Notes: generated by a model not told the origin, from the sequence alone. Positions 25,202 through 35,166 are shown, numbered from the stretch's first letter. The stretch: DNA of 64,000 bases from Lacrimispora sp. 210928-DFI.3.58 (GCF_020554865.1 NZ_JAJCIC010000003.1:1-64000), one strand, 5' to 3'. Numbers and translations are program-made.

Positions 25202-26996
25202 TGACAGGCAGACTGCCATTATTTTATCCATTGTCGGTATCGTTCCGGTCATATGGCTGGCACTTCTGATTGCACCTTCCATAAGCGGAGGATTGCCGGA
25301 GATAGCAGCCAATCTTGCGACACTCTTTGATAATCCATTTTCCATAAAATTATGTGGGGACAGCTTAAAAACTGTCCTCATTTTACTTTTATGCTATGGA
25401 ATGGGTATCGGGATTTATTTCTCAACAAGAAAGAATTACCGCAGACGAGAGGAACACGGTTCTGCCAAATGGGGCAATGTCAGAGCCATTGATAAAAAGT
25501 ACCGACAAAAGCCGCTGTCAGAAAATAAGCTGATGACTCAGAATGTGTGCATTGGACTTAATGCCAAGAAGCACAGACGAAATCTGAATACGCTTGTGTG
25601 CGGTGGCTCCGGTGCAGGTAAGACAAGATTTTATGCAAAGCCTAATATTATGAACGCTGCAAGAAACAGCTATGTGATATTAGACCCGAAAGGGGAAATC
25701 CTGCGAGATACGGGACATCTTCTTGAGAAGAAAGGTTACGAAGTGCGTGTGCTTGATTTGATTTCAATGGAGAAAAGCCATTGTTACAATCCTTTTGTTT
25801 ATTTGCAGAATGACAATGATGTGCAGAAGCTCGTAACCAATCTTTTTAAGAGTACCACTCCGAAAGGTTCACAGAGCAATGACCCATTTTGGGATACGGC
25901 AGCGTCAATGCTTCTGCTTGCACTTGTATTTTATCTGCATTATGAAGCACCGCCGGAAGAACAGAATTTTGCAATGGTAATGGAAATGCTCAGAGCCGGG
26001 GCGATTGAGGACGAGGACGACCCAAGTCCTTCTCCGCTTGATAATCTGTTTTCAGATTTGATGATAGATAATCCTGACCACATTGCTTTGAAGTATTACC
26101 ACTCTTATCATTCCGGTTCTTCCAAAACATTAAAATCCATACAGATAACCCTTGCAGCAAGGCTTGAAAAGTTCAACTTGGAGAGTCTTGCTGCTCTTAC
26201 TTCTGCCGATGAACTGGATTTGCAGTCACTCGGAGAGAAAAAGGTGGCTCTGTTTGCACTGATACCGGATAACGACTCCAGTTTCAACTTCTTGGTATCC
26301 ATTCTTTACACACAGCTCTTTCAGCAGTTGTTTTATGCAGCCGACCATATCCACGGCGGCTGTTTGCCGATGCCTGTTCATTTTATGATGGACGAATTTG
26401 CCAATGTTTCACTGCCGGACGACTTCGACAAGATACTGTCGGTTATGCGTTCCCGTGGGATATCTGTAAGCATCATCTTACAGAACTTGGCACAGCTTAA
26501 AGCCTTGTTTGAAAAACAGTGGGAGAGCATTGTGGGTAACTGCGATGAATTTCTTTACCTTGGTGGAAATGAGCAGTCAACCCATAAATATGTGTCGGAG
26601 CTGTTGGGCAAGGAAACCATTGATACCAACACGTTCGGAAAGAGTACCGGAAGAAGCGGTAATTATTCCACCAACTATCAGATTAGCGGCAGAGAGTTAC
26701 TTACCCCTGATGAGGTGCGTATGCTCGATAATCAGTACGCTATTTTGTTTATCCGTGGGGAAAGACCCATTATGGATTTCAAATATGACATTATGAAACA
26801 CCCGAATGTGGCACTTACCACAGACGGAAAGGCGAGTCCTTATAAGCATGGAGAAGTCACAAAAGATATTGCTTCGATTGCCATTTGGGACATTGACCCT
26901 GCAACACTTCCTGAAAAGGAAATGGAAGAAACGAACTGGGAACTTCTTTCCGAGGAGGAGATGGAAGCTCTGTTCATAAACAATCAAACAAATTAA
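25188..26996 (+). CDS. VirD4/TraG-type coupling protein
   Basis: 602 aa from ATG at 25188 (GAAAGGA upstream). Two N-terminal membrane helices (about 10-30 and 60-82) and a cytoplasmic ATPase with Walker A CGGSGAGKTRF (about 137-147), YVILDPKGE (about 163-171) and Walker B FMMDEFANV (about 400-408). It brings the relaxosome to the secretion channel. Of the CD1115-like VirD4 type of clostridial elements. Confidence 0.92.
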   Translation: MKRDNDRQTAIILSIVGIVPVIWLALLIAPSISGGLPEIAANLATLFDNPFSIKLCGDSLKTVLILLLCYGMGIGIYFSTRKNYRRREEHGSAKWGNVRAIDKKYRQKPLSENKLMTQNVCIGLNAKKHRRNLNTLVCGGSGAGKTRFYAKPNIMNAARNSYVILDPKGEILRDTGHLLEKKGYEVRVLDLISMEKSHCYNPFVYLQNDNDVQKLVTNLFKSTTPKGSQSNDPFWDTAASMLLLALVFYLHYEAPPEEQNFAMVMEMLRAGAIEDEDDPSPSPLDNLFSDLMIDNPDHIALKYYHSYHSGSSKTLKSIQITLAARLEKFNLESLAALTSADELDLQSLGEKKVALFALIPDNDSSFNFLVSILYTQLFQQLFYAADHIHGGCLPMPVHFMMDEFANVSLPDDFDKILSVMRSRGISVSIILQNLAQLKALFEKQWESIVGNCDEFLYLGGNEQSTHKYVSELLGKETIDTNTFGKSTGRSGNYSTNYQISGRELLTPDEVRMLDNQYAILFIRGERPIMDFKYDIMKHPNVALTTDGKASPYKHGEVTKDIASIAIWDIDPATLPEKEMEETNWELLSEEEMEALFINNQTN

Positions 26997-27015
26997 ATTT
27001 TGGAGGTATTCAACT

Positions 27016-27378
27016 ATGACTATTTTTAAGAAAAAAGCAACTGACATTCAGGAAACAAAGAAACTGCCTATGACCGGAAAGGTTAAGAAAGGCTTCCGTG
27101 CTTACTGCACAATGGTCATTGTCGGTGCGTTGGCACTTGGAATGACAACGACTGCATTTGCAGCGAATGACCCGCTTACCGTAGTCAATAATCTGTCCGA
27201 TTTTATCTTCGGACTTATCCGTGCCATCGGTATGATTTTGCTTGGCTTTGGTATCGTGCAGGTCGGTCTTTCACTCAAATCTCACGACCCTTCTCAGAGA
27301 GCCAATGGCTTCCTGACTCTTGCGGGTGGTGTCATTATCACTTTTGCGAAAGAAATCCTTACTCTTATCACAGGCTAA
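27016..27378 (+). CDS. Maff2/VirB2-like small membrane protein
   Basis: 120 aa. Cleavable-type N-terminal hydrophobic segment (about 33-53, ending FAAND), then two membrane helices (about 62-88 and 98-118) with the VQVGLSLKSHDPSQRANGF loop typical of Maff2 proteins. The topology matches VirB2/TrbC pilins, so a channel or pilus subunit role is likely. GGAGGT ribosome binding site. Confidence 0.8.
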   Translation: MTIFKKKATDIQETKKLPMTGKVKKGFRAYCTMVIVGALALGMTTTAFAANDPLTVVNNLSDFIFGLIRAIGMILLGFGIVQVGLSLKSHDPSQRANGFLTLAGGVIITFAKEILTLITG

Positions 27379-27400
27379 GATAAGAGTTACACAGTTATCG

Positions 27401-27430
27401 AGGGGTGTGCCAAGTTAAGGTACACCCCTT
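27401..27430 (+). terminator. Hairpin between the pilin-like gene and virB6
   Basis: AGGGGTGTGCC (27401-27411) pairs with GGTACACCCCT (27419-27429), followed by a weak T tract (TTAATT). It may terminate part of the transcripts so that the pilin-like protein is made in excess, or stabilise its mRNA. Confidence 0.5.
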
Positions 27431-27451
27431 AATTGTAAGGAGGTGCTTTGA

Positions 27452-28288
27452 ATGAGTGATAACTGGGTAGTTCAAAATCTTGAAAATGCCCTTGAAACTT
27501 GGAATGAGAAACTGTCAGAAATATGGACGCTCATCACAACTACACCGCAGAACTTTAAGGGCGGGAATATCTGGAAGGTTATCGTTGACATCAACGGTGC
27601 GGTTCAGGCTATCGGGCTTGCCTTGCTTGTATTGTTTTTCGTGATAGGTATGGTAAAGACCTGCGGAAGTTTTACAGATGTGAAGAAACCGGAACACGCT
27701 CTGAAACTCTTTGTTCGTTTTGCACTGGCGAAAGGTGTTATCACATACGGAATGGAGCTTATGCTTGCATTATTTAATATCGTGCAAGGTACGATTTCAA
27801 CCATTATAAATGCTGCCGGATTTGGAACTCCGGAACAGACGACTTTGCCCGCAGAGATGGTAACGACCATAGAGGATTGCGGATTTTTCGAGAGTATCCC
27901 TTTGTGGGCGGTAACGCTTATTGGAGGATTATTTATCACGGTGCTGTCGTTTATTCTGATAATGACAGTGTATGGACGATTTTTCAAGTTGTATATGTAC
28001 ACAGCACTTGCACCGATACCGCTTTCCACATTTGCAGGAGAACCGACACAGAATGTCGGCAAGAGTTTTATCAAGAGCTATTGTGCAGTTCTGCTTGAAG
28101 GGGCAGTCATTGTACTTGCTTGTATTATTTTCTCCGTATTTGCTTCATCGCCGCCAGTAGTGAATCCTGACGCAGCAGCAGTTACGCAAGTGTGGGCATA
28201 TATTGGGGAACTGGTATTTAATATGCTTGTTCTTGTCGGTGCAGTGAAAATGTCTGACCGTATTATCCGAGAGATGATGGGACTTTAA
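27452..28288 (+). CDS. VirB6/TrbL-like membrane channel protein
   Basis: 278 aa with about five to six membrane helices (about 47-70, 85-110, 150-175, 205-230, 245-265). Of the CD1112-type VirB6 family. It forms part of the inner-membrane transfer pore. AAGGAGGTG ribosome binding site; 73-nt gap to the pilin-like gene. Confidence 0.85.
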   Translation: MSDNWVVQNLENALETWNEKLSEIWTLITTTPQNFKGGNIWKVIVDINGAVQAIGLALLVLFFVIGMVKTCGSFTDVKKPEHALKLFVRFALAKGVITYGMELMLALFNIVQGTISTIINAAGFGTPEQTTLPAEMVTTIEDCGFFESIPLWAVTLIGGLFITVLSFILIMTVYGRFFKLYMYTALAPIPLSTFAGEPTQNVGKSFIKSYCAVLLEGAVIVLACIIFSVFASSPPVVNPDAAAVTQVWAYIGELVFNMLVLVGAVKMSDRIIREMMGL

Positions 28289-28302
28289 GGAGAGATTTTG
28301 AG

Positions 28303-28440
28303 ATGAACCAAAGAGATTGTAAGAAATGCGTTTACTATGGCGGTAAACGAAAAGGCAAAGTCTTTTGCCTGAATGATAAATGCGTGAGGGAGAAAGACCG
28401 AAACCGCAGGAAAGGAAACAGATATGGAAGTAAAAATTAA
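28303..28440 (+). CDS. 45-aa cysteine-containing microprotein
   Basis: ATG at 28303 with AAGGAGAG upstream, overlapping the prgI start by 17 nt. Cys at 6, 9, 22 and 27 (CKKC ... CLNDKC) suggest a small zinc knuckle, and the tail is very basic (REKDRNRRKGNR). It lies between virB6 and prgI in a tight operon, so it is probably translated. Function unknown. Confidence 0.55.
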   Translation: MNQRDCKKCVYYGGKRKGKVFCLNDKCVREKDRNRRKGNRYGSKN

Positions 28441-28789
28441 CCGAGAAATCAGAAATTATACAGAGTCAATGTTTTTTGGACTGTCGCTCAGACAGTTCAT
28501 TTTTTCTGTTCTCGCTTGTGGCGTTGCGGTAGGACTGTATTTCTTGCTCAGACCGTATGTTGGCACGGAAACCGTATCGTGGGTGTGCATTTTGGGTGCT
28601 GCACCGTTTGCGGCACTGGGCTTTGTGAAGTACAACGGTATGACCGCAGAGAAAGCAATCTATGCGTGGATAAAATCGGAGTTTTTAATGCCGAAGAAGC
28701 TGGTATTTCACTCCACCAATGTTTATTACGAACTGATGAAGCCAAGCATTGAACAGAAGCAGAAGGAGGTATTGAAGTCAAATGATTAA
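28424..28789 (+). CDS. prgI: PrgI family conjugation protein (VirB3-like)
   Basis: 121 aa. Starts with a charged EVKINREIRNY segment, then two membrane helices (about 24-46 and 51-68), as in PrgI of pCF10 and VirB3-type proteins, which work with the VirB4 ATPase. It overlaps virB4 by 8 nt. Confidence 0.85.
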   Translation: MEVKINREIRNYTESMFFGLSLRQFIFSVLACGVAVGLYFLLRPYVGTETVSWVCILGAAPFAALGFVKYNGMTAEKAIYAWIKSEFLMPKKLVFHSTNVYYELMKPSIEQKQKEVLKSND

Positions 28790-31112
28790 GACTCTTACAA
28801 ATTTGTTTAAGCAGGATAAAGAAAAATTTGTTGTACCGAAAGGGGTGCAGGACGTGATTCCCGTGGCAGCTATCTTTGATGATGGCATTTTCAAAGTGGG
28901 AAAGGATAAATATTCAAAGACCTACCGCTTTACGGATATTAACTATGCAGTGGCGAGCCGTGAGGATAAGGAAGCGATGTTCCTTGAATATTCCGAACTT
29001 CTGAACTCTCTTGACAGTGGTGCAACGACAAAAATCACAATCAATAATCGTCGGCTCAACAGACTGGATTTTGAGCAGACAATCCTTATTCCGACAACCG
29101 GAGATAATCTGGACGAGTATCGAGAGGAATATAACAAAATGCTTCTTGATAAGGCAACGGGTGCAAACTCCATTGTTCAGGATAAGTATATTACCATTTC
29201 CATCAATAAAAAGAGCGTGGAGGACGCAAGAACATATTTTGCCCGTGTCGGTGCAGATTTGATTGCTCACTTCGGCAGGCTTGGAAGTAAGTGTGTGGAA
29301 CTGGAAACAGACGAAAGACTTCGTATTTTCCACGACTTCTATCGTGTGGGAGACGAAAGTTCTTTTCACTTTGATATTAAGGAAACAAGAAAAAAGGGAC
29401 ACGATTTTAAGGATTATATCTGCCCCGACACAATGGAATTTGAAAAGGACTATTTCAAGATGGGAAACCGTTATGGAAGAGTCCTTTTTCTTCGTGAATA
29501 TGCGTCCTATATCAAAGACAGTATGGTAGCGGAACTTACGGATATGAACAGAAATCTGATGATGTCCATTGATATTGTTCCCGTTCCAACTGATGAAGCA
29601 GTAAAGGAAGCAGAGAACCGTCTGCTTGGTGTGGAAACCAATATCACAAACTGGCAGCGTAGGCAGAATGCCAATAACAACTTCTCTGCAACTGTTCCGT
29701 ATGATATGGAGCAGCAGAAGAAAGAAATGAAAGAGTTCCTCGATGACCTTACGACCCGTGACCAAAGAATGATGTTCGCTGTTATCACAATGGTTATTAC
29801 AGCAGACAGTAAGGAACAGCTTGAGAATGATACGGAAGCGTTGCTTACCACAGCAAGAAAACATCTTTGCCAGTTTGCAACACTGAGATTTCAGCAGGTA
29901 GATGGACTCAATACGGTAATGCCGTTTGGAACAAGAAAGATTGATGCGTTCAGAACACTTACAACAGAGAGCCTTTCGGTATTTATCCCATTCAGGGTGC
30001 AGGATATTTTCCACGAGAACGGTATCTATTACGGTCAGAATGTTATCAGCAAAAATATGATTATCGCAGACCGTAAGCAGCTTTTGAATGGTAACTCCTT
30101 TATTCTCGGTGTATCTGGTGGCGGTAAGTCATTTGCGGCAAAGGGAGAAATCATCAATCAGGTGCTTTCTTCAGATGCGGATATTATCATCATCGACCCT
30201 GAACGAGAGTATTCACAGCTTGTCAATGCGATGGGCGGAGAAGTAATCAATATTTCTGCTACTTCCGACAATCACATCAATGCAATGGATATGAATAAGG
30301 ATTACGGCGACGGTGCAAACCCTGTCATTTTGAAATCCGAGTTTATTATGTCCCTTTGTGAACAGCTTATCGGCGGAACAAATCTCGGAGCAAAGCAGAA
30401 GTCTATCATTGACCGTTGCACGGCAAGCGTGTACCGCAGTTATCAGCAGAATGATTATCAGGGACATATACCGACCTTGCAGGATTTCAGGGCAGAACTT
30501 TTGCAGCAGGACGAACCGGAAGCAAAGGAACTGGCACTTGCCATTGAGCTTTTTACGCATGGTTCTCTGAACACTTTTGCAAAGCAGACGAATGTGGATA
30601 CCAATAATCGCCTTATCTGCTATGACATTCTTGATTTGGGTAAACAGCTTATGCCGATTGGTATGCTTGTTGTCCTTGACTCTATCCTGAACCGTATCAC
30701 ACAGAACCGTGCAAAGGGTAAGAACACCTTTATCTTCATTGATGAGATTTATCTTCTGTTCCAGCACGAATACTCTGCAAACTTCCTCTTTACCTTGTGG
30801 AAGCGTGTGAGAAAATACGGTGCATACGCAAGTGGAATCACTCAGAATGTCGATGACCTTTTGCAGAGCCACACAGCGAGAACAATGCTTGCAAACTCAG
30901 AGTTCATCATTATGCTGAATCAGGCTTCCACAGACAGGCTTGAGCTTGCAAAACTTCTGAACATTTCTGACCTCCAGATGTCCTATATCACGAATGTGGA
31001 AGCAGGACACGGACTTATCAAGGTGGGAAGTTCGCTTGTACCGTTTGCAAACAAATTCCCTAAGAACACGAAACTTTATAAACTGATGACAACCAAACCA
31101 GGCGAAGCATAA
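28782..31112 (+). CDS. VirB4-like type IV secretion ATPase
   Basis: 776 aa. Walker A GVSGGGKSFAAK (about 444-455), Walker B FIFIDEIYLL (about 648-657) and a TQNVDDLL segment (about 688-695) typical of VirB4/TraE. It powers assembly of the transfer channel. AAGGAGGT ribosome binding site within prgI. A 366-codon antisense open frame in this gene is a shadow. Confidence 0.93.
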   Translation: MIKTLTNLFKQDKEKFVVPKGVQDVIPVAAIFDDGIFKVGKDKYSKTYRFTDINYAVASREDKEAMFLEYSELLNSLDSGATTKITINNRRLNRLDFEQTILIPTTGDNLDEYREEYNKMLLDKATGANSIVQDKYITISINKKSVEDARTYFARVGADLIAHFGRLGSKCVELETDERLRIFHDFYRVGDESSFHFDIKETRKKGHDFKDYICPDTMEFEKDYFKMGNRYGRVLFLREYASYIKDSMVAELTDMNRNLMMSIDIVPVPTDEAVKEAENRLLGVETNITNWQRRQNANNNFSATVPYDMEQQKKEMKEFLDDLTTRDQRMMFAVITMVITADSKEQLENDTEALLTTARKHLCQFATLRFQQVDGLNTVMPFGTRKIDAFRTLTTESLSVFIPFRVQDIFHENGIYYGQNVISKNMIIADRKQLLNGNSFILGVSGGGKSFAAKGEIINQVLSSDADIIIIDPEREYSQLVNAMGGEVINISATSDNHINAMDMNKDYGDGANPVILKSEFIMSLCEQLIGGTNLGAKQKSIIDRCTASVYRSYQQNDYQGHIPTLQDFRAELLQQDEPEAKELALAIELFTHGSLNTFAKQTNVDTNNRLICYDILDLGKQLMPIGMLVVLDSILNRITQNRAKGKNTFIFIDEIYLLFQHEYSANFLFTLWKRVRKYGAYASGITQNVDDLLQSHTARTMLANSEFIIMLNQASTDRLELAKLLNISDLQMSYITNVEAGHGLIKVGSSLVPFANKFPKNTKLYKLMTTKPGEA

Positions 31113-31125
31113 GGAGGGATTTACA

Positions 31126-31527
31126 ATGTCTAAGATTCAATTTCGCAATGCTGAACACAGAGATTTTGTATTGGAAAATCTGGATAAGTGCAAAGTCAAC
31201 GACTGCTATCACAGAGCATTTTTCTATGTGATGGGTATTTCAGAAGAAACAAGAATGAACATCGGAAAGATGTTTGATTTTAAGAGGGATTGCATCATAC
31301 CGGAAGGTATGCACGGCGGTTGGCAGACAAGTGGCACAGTCAAGGTCTGCCACCTTGCCTTTAATCTCTGGAATGGATTTACGGAAGAAGGCAGGGAAAA
31401 TCTCTATACACCGGAGGAACTGTTCTGTTGCGGATATGCTCCGTATTTTATGGAGGGTATCAAGTTGAGGTATCCGGAGTATTGCAGAGATTTGACTCCA
31501 CCTAAGAGAAATGATATGGAAAGGTAA
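31126..31527 (+). CDS. DUF6075 family protein
   Basis: 133 aa. The YHRAFFYVMGIS, MHGGWQTSG and CCGYAPYFMEGIKLRYPEY blocks match the 157-aa protein at the left end of ICE-2 (59846-60319). Both look like a small folded cytoplasmic protein of unknown function that travels with conjugation genes. AAGGAGGG ribosome binding site. Confidence 0.75.
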   Translation: MSKIQFRNAEHRDFVLENLDKCKVNDCYHRAFFYVMGISEETRMNIGKMFDFKRDCIIPEGMHGGWQTSGTVKVCHLAFNLWNGFTEEGRENLYTPEELFCCGYAPYFMEGIKLRYPEYCRDLTPPKRNDMER

Positions 31528-31533
31528 GAGAAA

Positions 31534-32301
31534 ATGAGCAGAAAAATCTATATTATTATTGCAATGGTGTTTACGGTAGTGTTGTCTGTAAGCACCTTCT
31601 TTATTATCCGTAATCACATTGACTCTGCCAAGCAGAATGAAGTCTATGATAACCTTGCGGAGGTTGTGGAGGACGAGCCGCAAAAGGAAAATGAGGGCGT
31701 GACGTTTTCGGAAGATAAGGACTATCTTGCGGAATATCTTGAACTCTATCGGCAGAATGAGGATATGGTGGGTTGGATAAAGGTTGAGGATACCAATATC
31801 AACTATCCGGTCGTGCAGTCTGTAAATGAGCCGAACTTCTACCTGAAGCACAAGTTTGATAAGACCTATTCCGCTTATGGCTGTCCATATGTGCAGGAAA
31901 ATTGTGATGTGCAGAAACCTTCAGACAACATCATTATATACGGACACCATATGAATGACGGCTCGATGTTTACGGGACTGATGAAGTACAGAAACAAGAG
32001 CTTTTGGGAAGGTCATAAGACGATTACCTTTGATACACTGACGGACAGACACCGGTATGAAGTGATTGCAGTCTTTAAGACAGTCGTTTATACAGACAGC
32101 TCCGATAGCTTTAAGTATTATGAGTTTACGGACGCAGAAAATGCGGCAGAGTTTGATGCGTATGTTGTTAAGTGCAAGGAACTTTCTTTGTATGATACCG
32201 GAGTATCGGCAGAATATGGCGACAAGCTGATTTCTCTTTCTACTTGTGAATATTCAAGAAACAATGGCAGGCTTGTTGTTGTCGCTAAGAGAGTGGATTA
32301 A
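31534..32301 (+). CDS. Class B sortase
   Basis: 255 aa. N-terminal membrane anchor (about 5-27), then a sortase fold with the catalytic triad His138 (IIYGHHM), Cys238 (LSTCEYS) and Arg246 (NNGRLVVVA). Class B type by the IKVEDTNINYPVVQ and helix layout. It probably anchors the TPKTG adhesin encoded at 7602-11852, the only visible substrate in the element. Confidence 0.9.
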   Translation: MSRKIYIIIAMVFTVVLSVSTFFIIRNHIDSAKQNEVYDNLAEVVEDEPQKENEGVTFSEDKDYLAEYLELYRQNEDMVGWIKVEDTNINYPVVQSVNEPNFYLKHKFDKTYSAYGCPYVQENCDVQKPSDNIIIYGHHMNDGSMFTGLMKYRNKSFWEGHKTITFDTLTDRHRYEVIAVFKTVVYTDSSDSFKYYEFTDAENAAEFDAYVVKCKELSLYDTGVSAEYGDKLISLSTCEYSRNNGRLVVVAKRVD

Positions 32302-32340
32302 ACCCCACTCTCTATTATTTTTCGAGAAAGGAGGAAACCG

Positions 32341-34044
32341 ATGGCTGATATAAAAACAAGAGATACAAGCAAAGGTACAATCAAGACCATAAATAAGGCA
32401 GCAGTTGCCACGGAGCGAATGAAGAAAGCCTATGTGATGACGAAAGATAAGGCAGAACATTCCACCAATGCTTCGGAAAATTCCGCAGAGGAATATGCTT
32501 CCGATAAAATCGAAGCGGCAACGGATAGGGCTGTTCACGAAACTGCATACCGTGCGGATAAAGTCGGCAGATGGGGTGTGCGTGAAACAAGGCAGAATTA
32601 TCAGAAAGCCAAAACGGGAATTGAGAATTTCAAGACCAAGCGTGCAGAGAAACAGCTTCAGAAACAATCGGTCAATCCTGTCGGAAAACAGAGCATCCGA
32701 ACTCTGGAGCGTACGGAGAAAACAATTAAACAGTCTGCAAGGTCGGCAGGAAATACGACAGTCAAGACCGTATCGAAAGGTGCAACCAATACTGTTCAAA
32801 GGTCGGTCAAGACCGCAGAACAAACGGCAAAGACTTCTATTAAGACCACCAAAGAAGCTGCCATTATAGCACAGAAAACAGCAAAAACAACAGCCAAAGC
32901 AACACAGAAAGCGGCTCAGACGGCAAAGAAAGCGGCGAAAGCCACAGCAGATACCGTTAAAGCCACAGCGAAAGCTACTGTTGCGACAGTCAAAGCGATT
33001 ATTGCAGGGACAAAAGCACTTGTAGCAGCAATCGCCGCAGGCGGTTGGATAGCGGTTCTGATTATTATGATTGTCGTGCTGTTTGGTGCTGCCGTAGCAA
33101 TGTTTGGAGGAGGAAGTGACAGTAATTCCTATACTCCGGTAAGTGCAGAGGTAGAAGCCTATGAACCCATCATACAGAAGTATGCCAAAGAGTACGGCAT
33201 TCCTGAGTATGTGGAACTTATCAAGGCGGTTATGATGCAGGAAAGCGGTGGCAGAGGACTTGACCCTATGCAGGCAGCAGAGGGAAGTTTCAATACAAGG
33301 TATCCGCACGAACCTAATGGAATTAAAGACCCTGAATATTCTATCCAGTGTGGAGTTCAGGAATTGAAAGCGGCTCTTACTTCGGCAGAAGTGGAAAGTC
33401 CGATAGATATGGAGCATATCAAACTTGCCTTGCAAGGCTACAACTTCGGTAATGGGTATATTTCTTGGGCAAAAACAAAGTATGGCGGTTATTCTTATGC
33501 CAATGCAGTGGAGTTTTCCACTCAGCAGGCACAAAGGCTTGGTTGGGACAGTTATGGAGATACCCAATATCCGGCTCACGTTTTGAGATACTATCCGTAT
33601 GGGCGAGCCTTTACTGCCGGAGGTAATCAGGCGATTGTTGAGGTTGCCTTGACACAGCTAGGCAATCAGGGCGGACAACCTTACTGGAGCTGGTACGGCT
33701 TTAATAGTCGAGTGGAATGGTGTGCCTGCTTCGTATCTTGGTGTGCTGACCAATGCGGGTATATTGAAAGCGGACTTGTTCCGAAATTTGCAGGTTGCGT
33801 GGATGGTGCAAACTGGTTTAAGTCAAATGGGAAATGGCAAGACCGCACTTATGAACCAAAGGTAGGAGATATTATCTTCTTTGATTGGGAAGGCGACGGT
33901 ACAACAGACCACGTTGGTATCGTAGAGAAGTGTGAGAATGGCACAGTTTATACCGTAGAGGGCAACTCAGGCGACGCCTGCAAGCAAAGACAGTACGCAG
34001 TCGGAAGCAGCAATATCTATGGATACGGTATTCCGGCATATTAA
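32341..34044 (+). CDS. Lysozyme-like / CHAP cell-wall hydrolase of the transfer system
   Basis: 567 aa. Residues 1-215 are Ala/Lys/Thr-rich with repeated [13 protein letters not shown] heptads, then one membrane helix (about 232-258). Outside the membrane follow a lysozyme-like transglycosylase domain ([13 protein letters not shown], catalytic Glu about 301) and a CHAP domain with the catalytic Cys in EWCACFVSW (about 461-463) and His in TDHVGIVE (about 522). It is of the Tn916 Orf14/VirB1 type and opens the wall for the channel. AAAGGAGG ribosome binding site. Confidence 0.88.
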   Translation: MADIKTRDTSKGTIKTINKAAVATERMKKAYVMTKDKAEHSTNASENSAEEYASDKIEAATDRAVHETAYRADKVGRWGVRETRQNYQKAKTGIENFKTKRAEKQLQKQSVNPVGKQSIRTLERTEKTIKQSARSAGNTTVKTVSKGATNTVQRSVKTAEQTAKTSIKTTKEAAIIAQKTAKTTAKATQKAAQTAKKAAKATADTVKATAKATVATVKAIIAGTKALVAAIAAGGWIAVLIIMIVVLFGAAVAMFGGGSDSNSYTPVSAEVEAYEPIIQKYAKEYGIPEYVELIKAVMMQESGGRGLDPMQAAEGSFNTRYPHEPNGIKDPEYSIQCGVQELKAALTSAEVESPIDMEHIKLALQGYNFGNGYISWAKTKYGGYSYANAVEFSTQQAQRLGWDSYGDTQYPAHVLRYYPYGRAFTAGGNQAIVEVALTQLGNQGGQPYWSWYGFNSRVEWCACFVSWCADQCGYIESGLVPKFAGCVDGANWFKSNGKWQDRTYEPKVGDIIFFDWEGDGTTDHVGIVEKCENGTVYTVEGNSGDACKQRQYAVGSSNIYGYGIPAY

Positions 34045-34047
34045 AAA

Positions 34048-34101
34048 TTCCAGACGGTGTCTGGAAAATTGAAAAGATGGCTGCTCAGTTGAGTAGCCAT
34101 C
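34048..34101. terminator. Two hairpins ending the transfer operon
   Basis: TTCCAGAC/GTCTGGAA (34048-34066) and GATGGCT/AGCCATC (34076-34101) lie between the convergent CHAP gene and the minus-strand gene at 34109. T tracts are weak, so this is a likely but not certain bidirectional terminator. Confidence 0.45.
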
Positions 34102-34108
34102 GGGTACA

Positions 34109-34561
34109 TTATGAGAAATCAGTTGTTTCTCTGTTATTCAGGAAAATATGGTGTGTGTGATAAGTGAAGCTAAAAAGCATATCGGCATTTTCTTTACTGC
34201 CGTCTAAAAAGGAAATATCATCGGCAAGGATAAAAAGAATTGCTAACAGCTTCTTGATATATCCAGTGTAGCAGGCATAATCTACATAGATGTTGGCGAT
34301 ATATCCCTCGGCAAATTCTATCAGGTCAGCGTCAATTTCAAAGCTATTGGATAGTTCGTAAACGGTTTTGATAAATTTATCCTTGTCAGCAATTCGCTCT
34401 TTACTTGGAACACTTCTGCGGTTCTTCTGTATAAATTTTAAAAAATCATCAGCTTCCGTAAAGTCAGGAGTGATTGTGTTGCCAGTTCCCAAATCTGTTT
34501 TGTAATCCTCAAATTTCTCTTTTTCAAACCGATTACTGAATATTATCTTTTGTTCGTCCAT
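34109..34561 (-). CDS. Hypothetical protein, 150 aa
   Basis: The only long gene on the minus strand in the transfer/control border. Acidic, helical, soluble; LFILADDISFLDG and YELSNSFEIDADLIEFAEGYIANIYVDY blocks are visible. No family recognised. The ribosome binding site is poor (AAAAAGGA directly abuts the ATG), so the start may differ. It is divergent from the XRE regulator at 34788. Confidence 0.6.
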   Translation of the reverse strand: MDEQKIIFSNRFEKEKFEDYKTDLGTGNTITPDFTEADDFLKFIQKNRRSVPSKERIADKDKFIKTVYELSNSFEIDADLIEFAEGYIANIYVDYACYTGYIKKLLAILFILADDISFLDGSKENADMLFSFTYHTHHIFLNNRETTDFS

Positions 34562-34689
34562 TCCTTTTTACCCCTAAGTTTATTCTATGGAGATTGTTTA
34601 ACTTGGCTCTTGGGTTGTGATTTGTCTTTCGCCATTAACAATCGTGAATTACTACTTTTATAGTATAACATAAAAACAGTTTGGAATCA

Positions 34690-34758
34690 TCACTAATAGT
34701 TGGTTTGACTTCCTTTGGGTGCGTGTGATTTGAAATCAACTTAACCTATACTATTAGT
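34690..34758. promoter_or_regulatory. Operator-like inverted repeats before the XRE gene
   Basis: ACTAATAGT (about 34690-34699) and its reverse complement ACTATTAGT (about 34750-34758) flank a TTGACTT/GATTTGAAATC region between the divergent genes. Likely binding sites for the regulator that follows; promoter elements are not clear. Confidence 0.4.
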
Positions 34759-34787
34759 TATGGAAACACACTAAGGGAGGTGATGTG

Positions 34788-35123
34788 ATGAAGCTCGATA
34801 CAATCGGCAAGAATATAAGAAAGTTCCGACTTGCGAGGAAATTACGCCAAGAAGATTTGGCTGAGAAAACAGATTTGACAACAAATTATATTGGTATGGT
34901 TGAGCGTGGAGAGAAAATTCCGTCACTCGAAACTTTCATAAAGATAGTAAATGCTTTAGGTGTATCATCGGATATGGTTCTTACTGATGTCCTGGAAACG
35001 GGATATACAGTCAAGAACTCAATGCTTAATGAGAAGCTTGAAAAACTTGCTCCTGAAGATAGAAACAGAATTTATGAAGTTATAGATACACTTGTGAAGC
35101 AATCAAAGCAAATACTTCCATAA
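34788..35123 (+). CDS. XRE-family transcriptional regulator
   Basis: 111 aa from ATG at 34788 (GGGAGG 7 nt upstream). HTH in residues 6-62 (RQEDLAEKTDLTTNYIGMVERGEKIPSLETF) and a short helical C-terminus. Probably controls itself and the adjoining gene(s) through the inverted repeat upstream. Confidence 0.85.
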   Translation: MKLDTIGKNIRKFRLARKLRQEDLAEKTDLTTNYIGMVERGEKIPSLETFIKIVNALGVSSDMVLTDVLETGYTVKNSMLNEKLEKLAPEDRNRIYEVIDTLVKQSKQILP

Positions 35124-35130
35124 AACACAG

Positions 35131-35166
35131 AAGTTCGTCCTAATCGACGAGCTTTCTTTTTTCGGT
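35131..35166 (+). terminator. Terminator after the XRE gene
   Basis: AGTTCGTC pairs with GACGAGCT (one G-U pair) around CTAATC, followed by TTCTTTTTTC. Confidence 0.65.

Noticed and set aside
28914..30014. A 366-codon minus-strand open frame opposite virB4
   Set aside because: The sense gene has all VirB4 motifs; the antisense product has no recognisable domain or start site.
32254..33579. A 441-codon Cys/Arg-rich open frame on the minus strand opposite the CHAP protein
   Set aside because: It mirrors the Ala/Lys-rich repeats of the sense gene; no ribosome binding site and no family pattern. A composition shadow.
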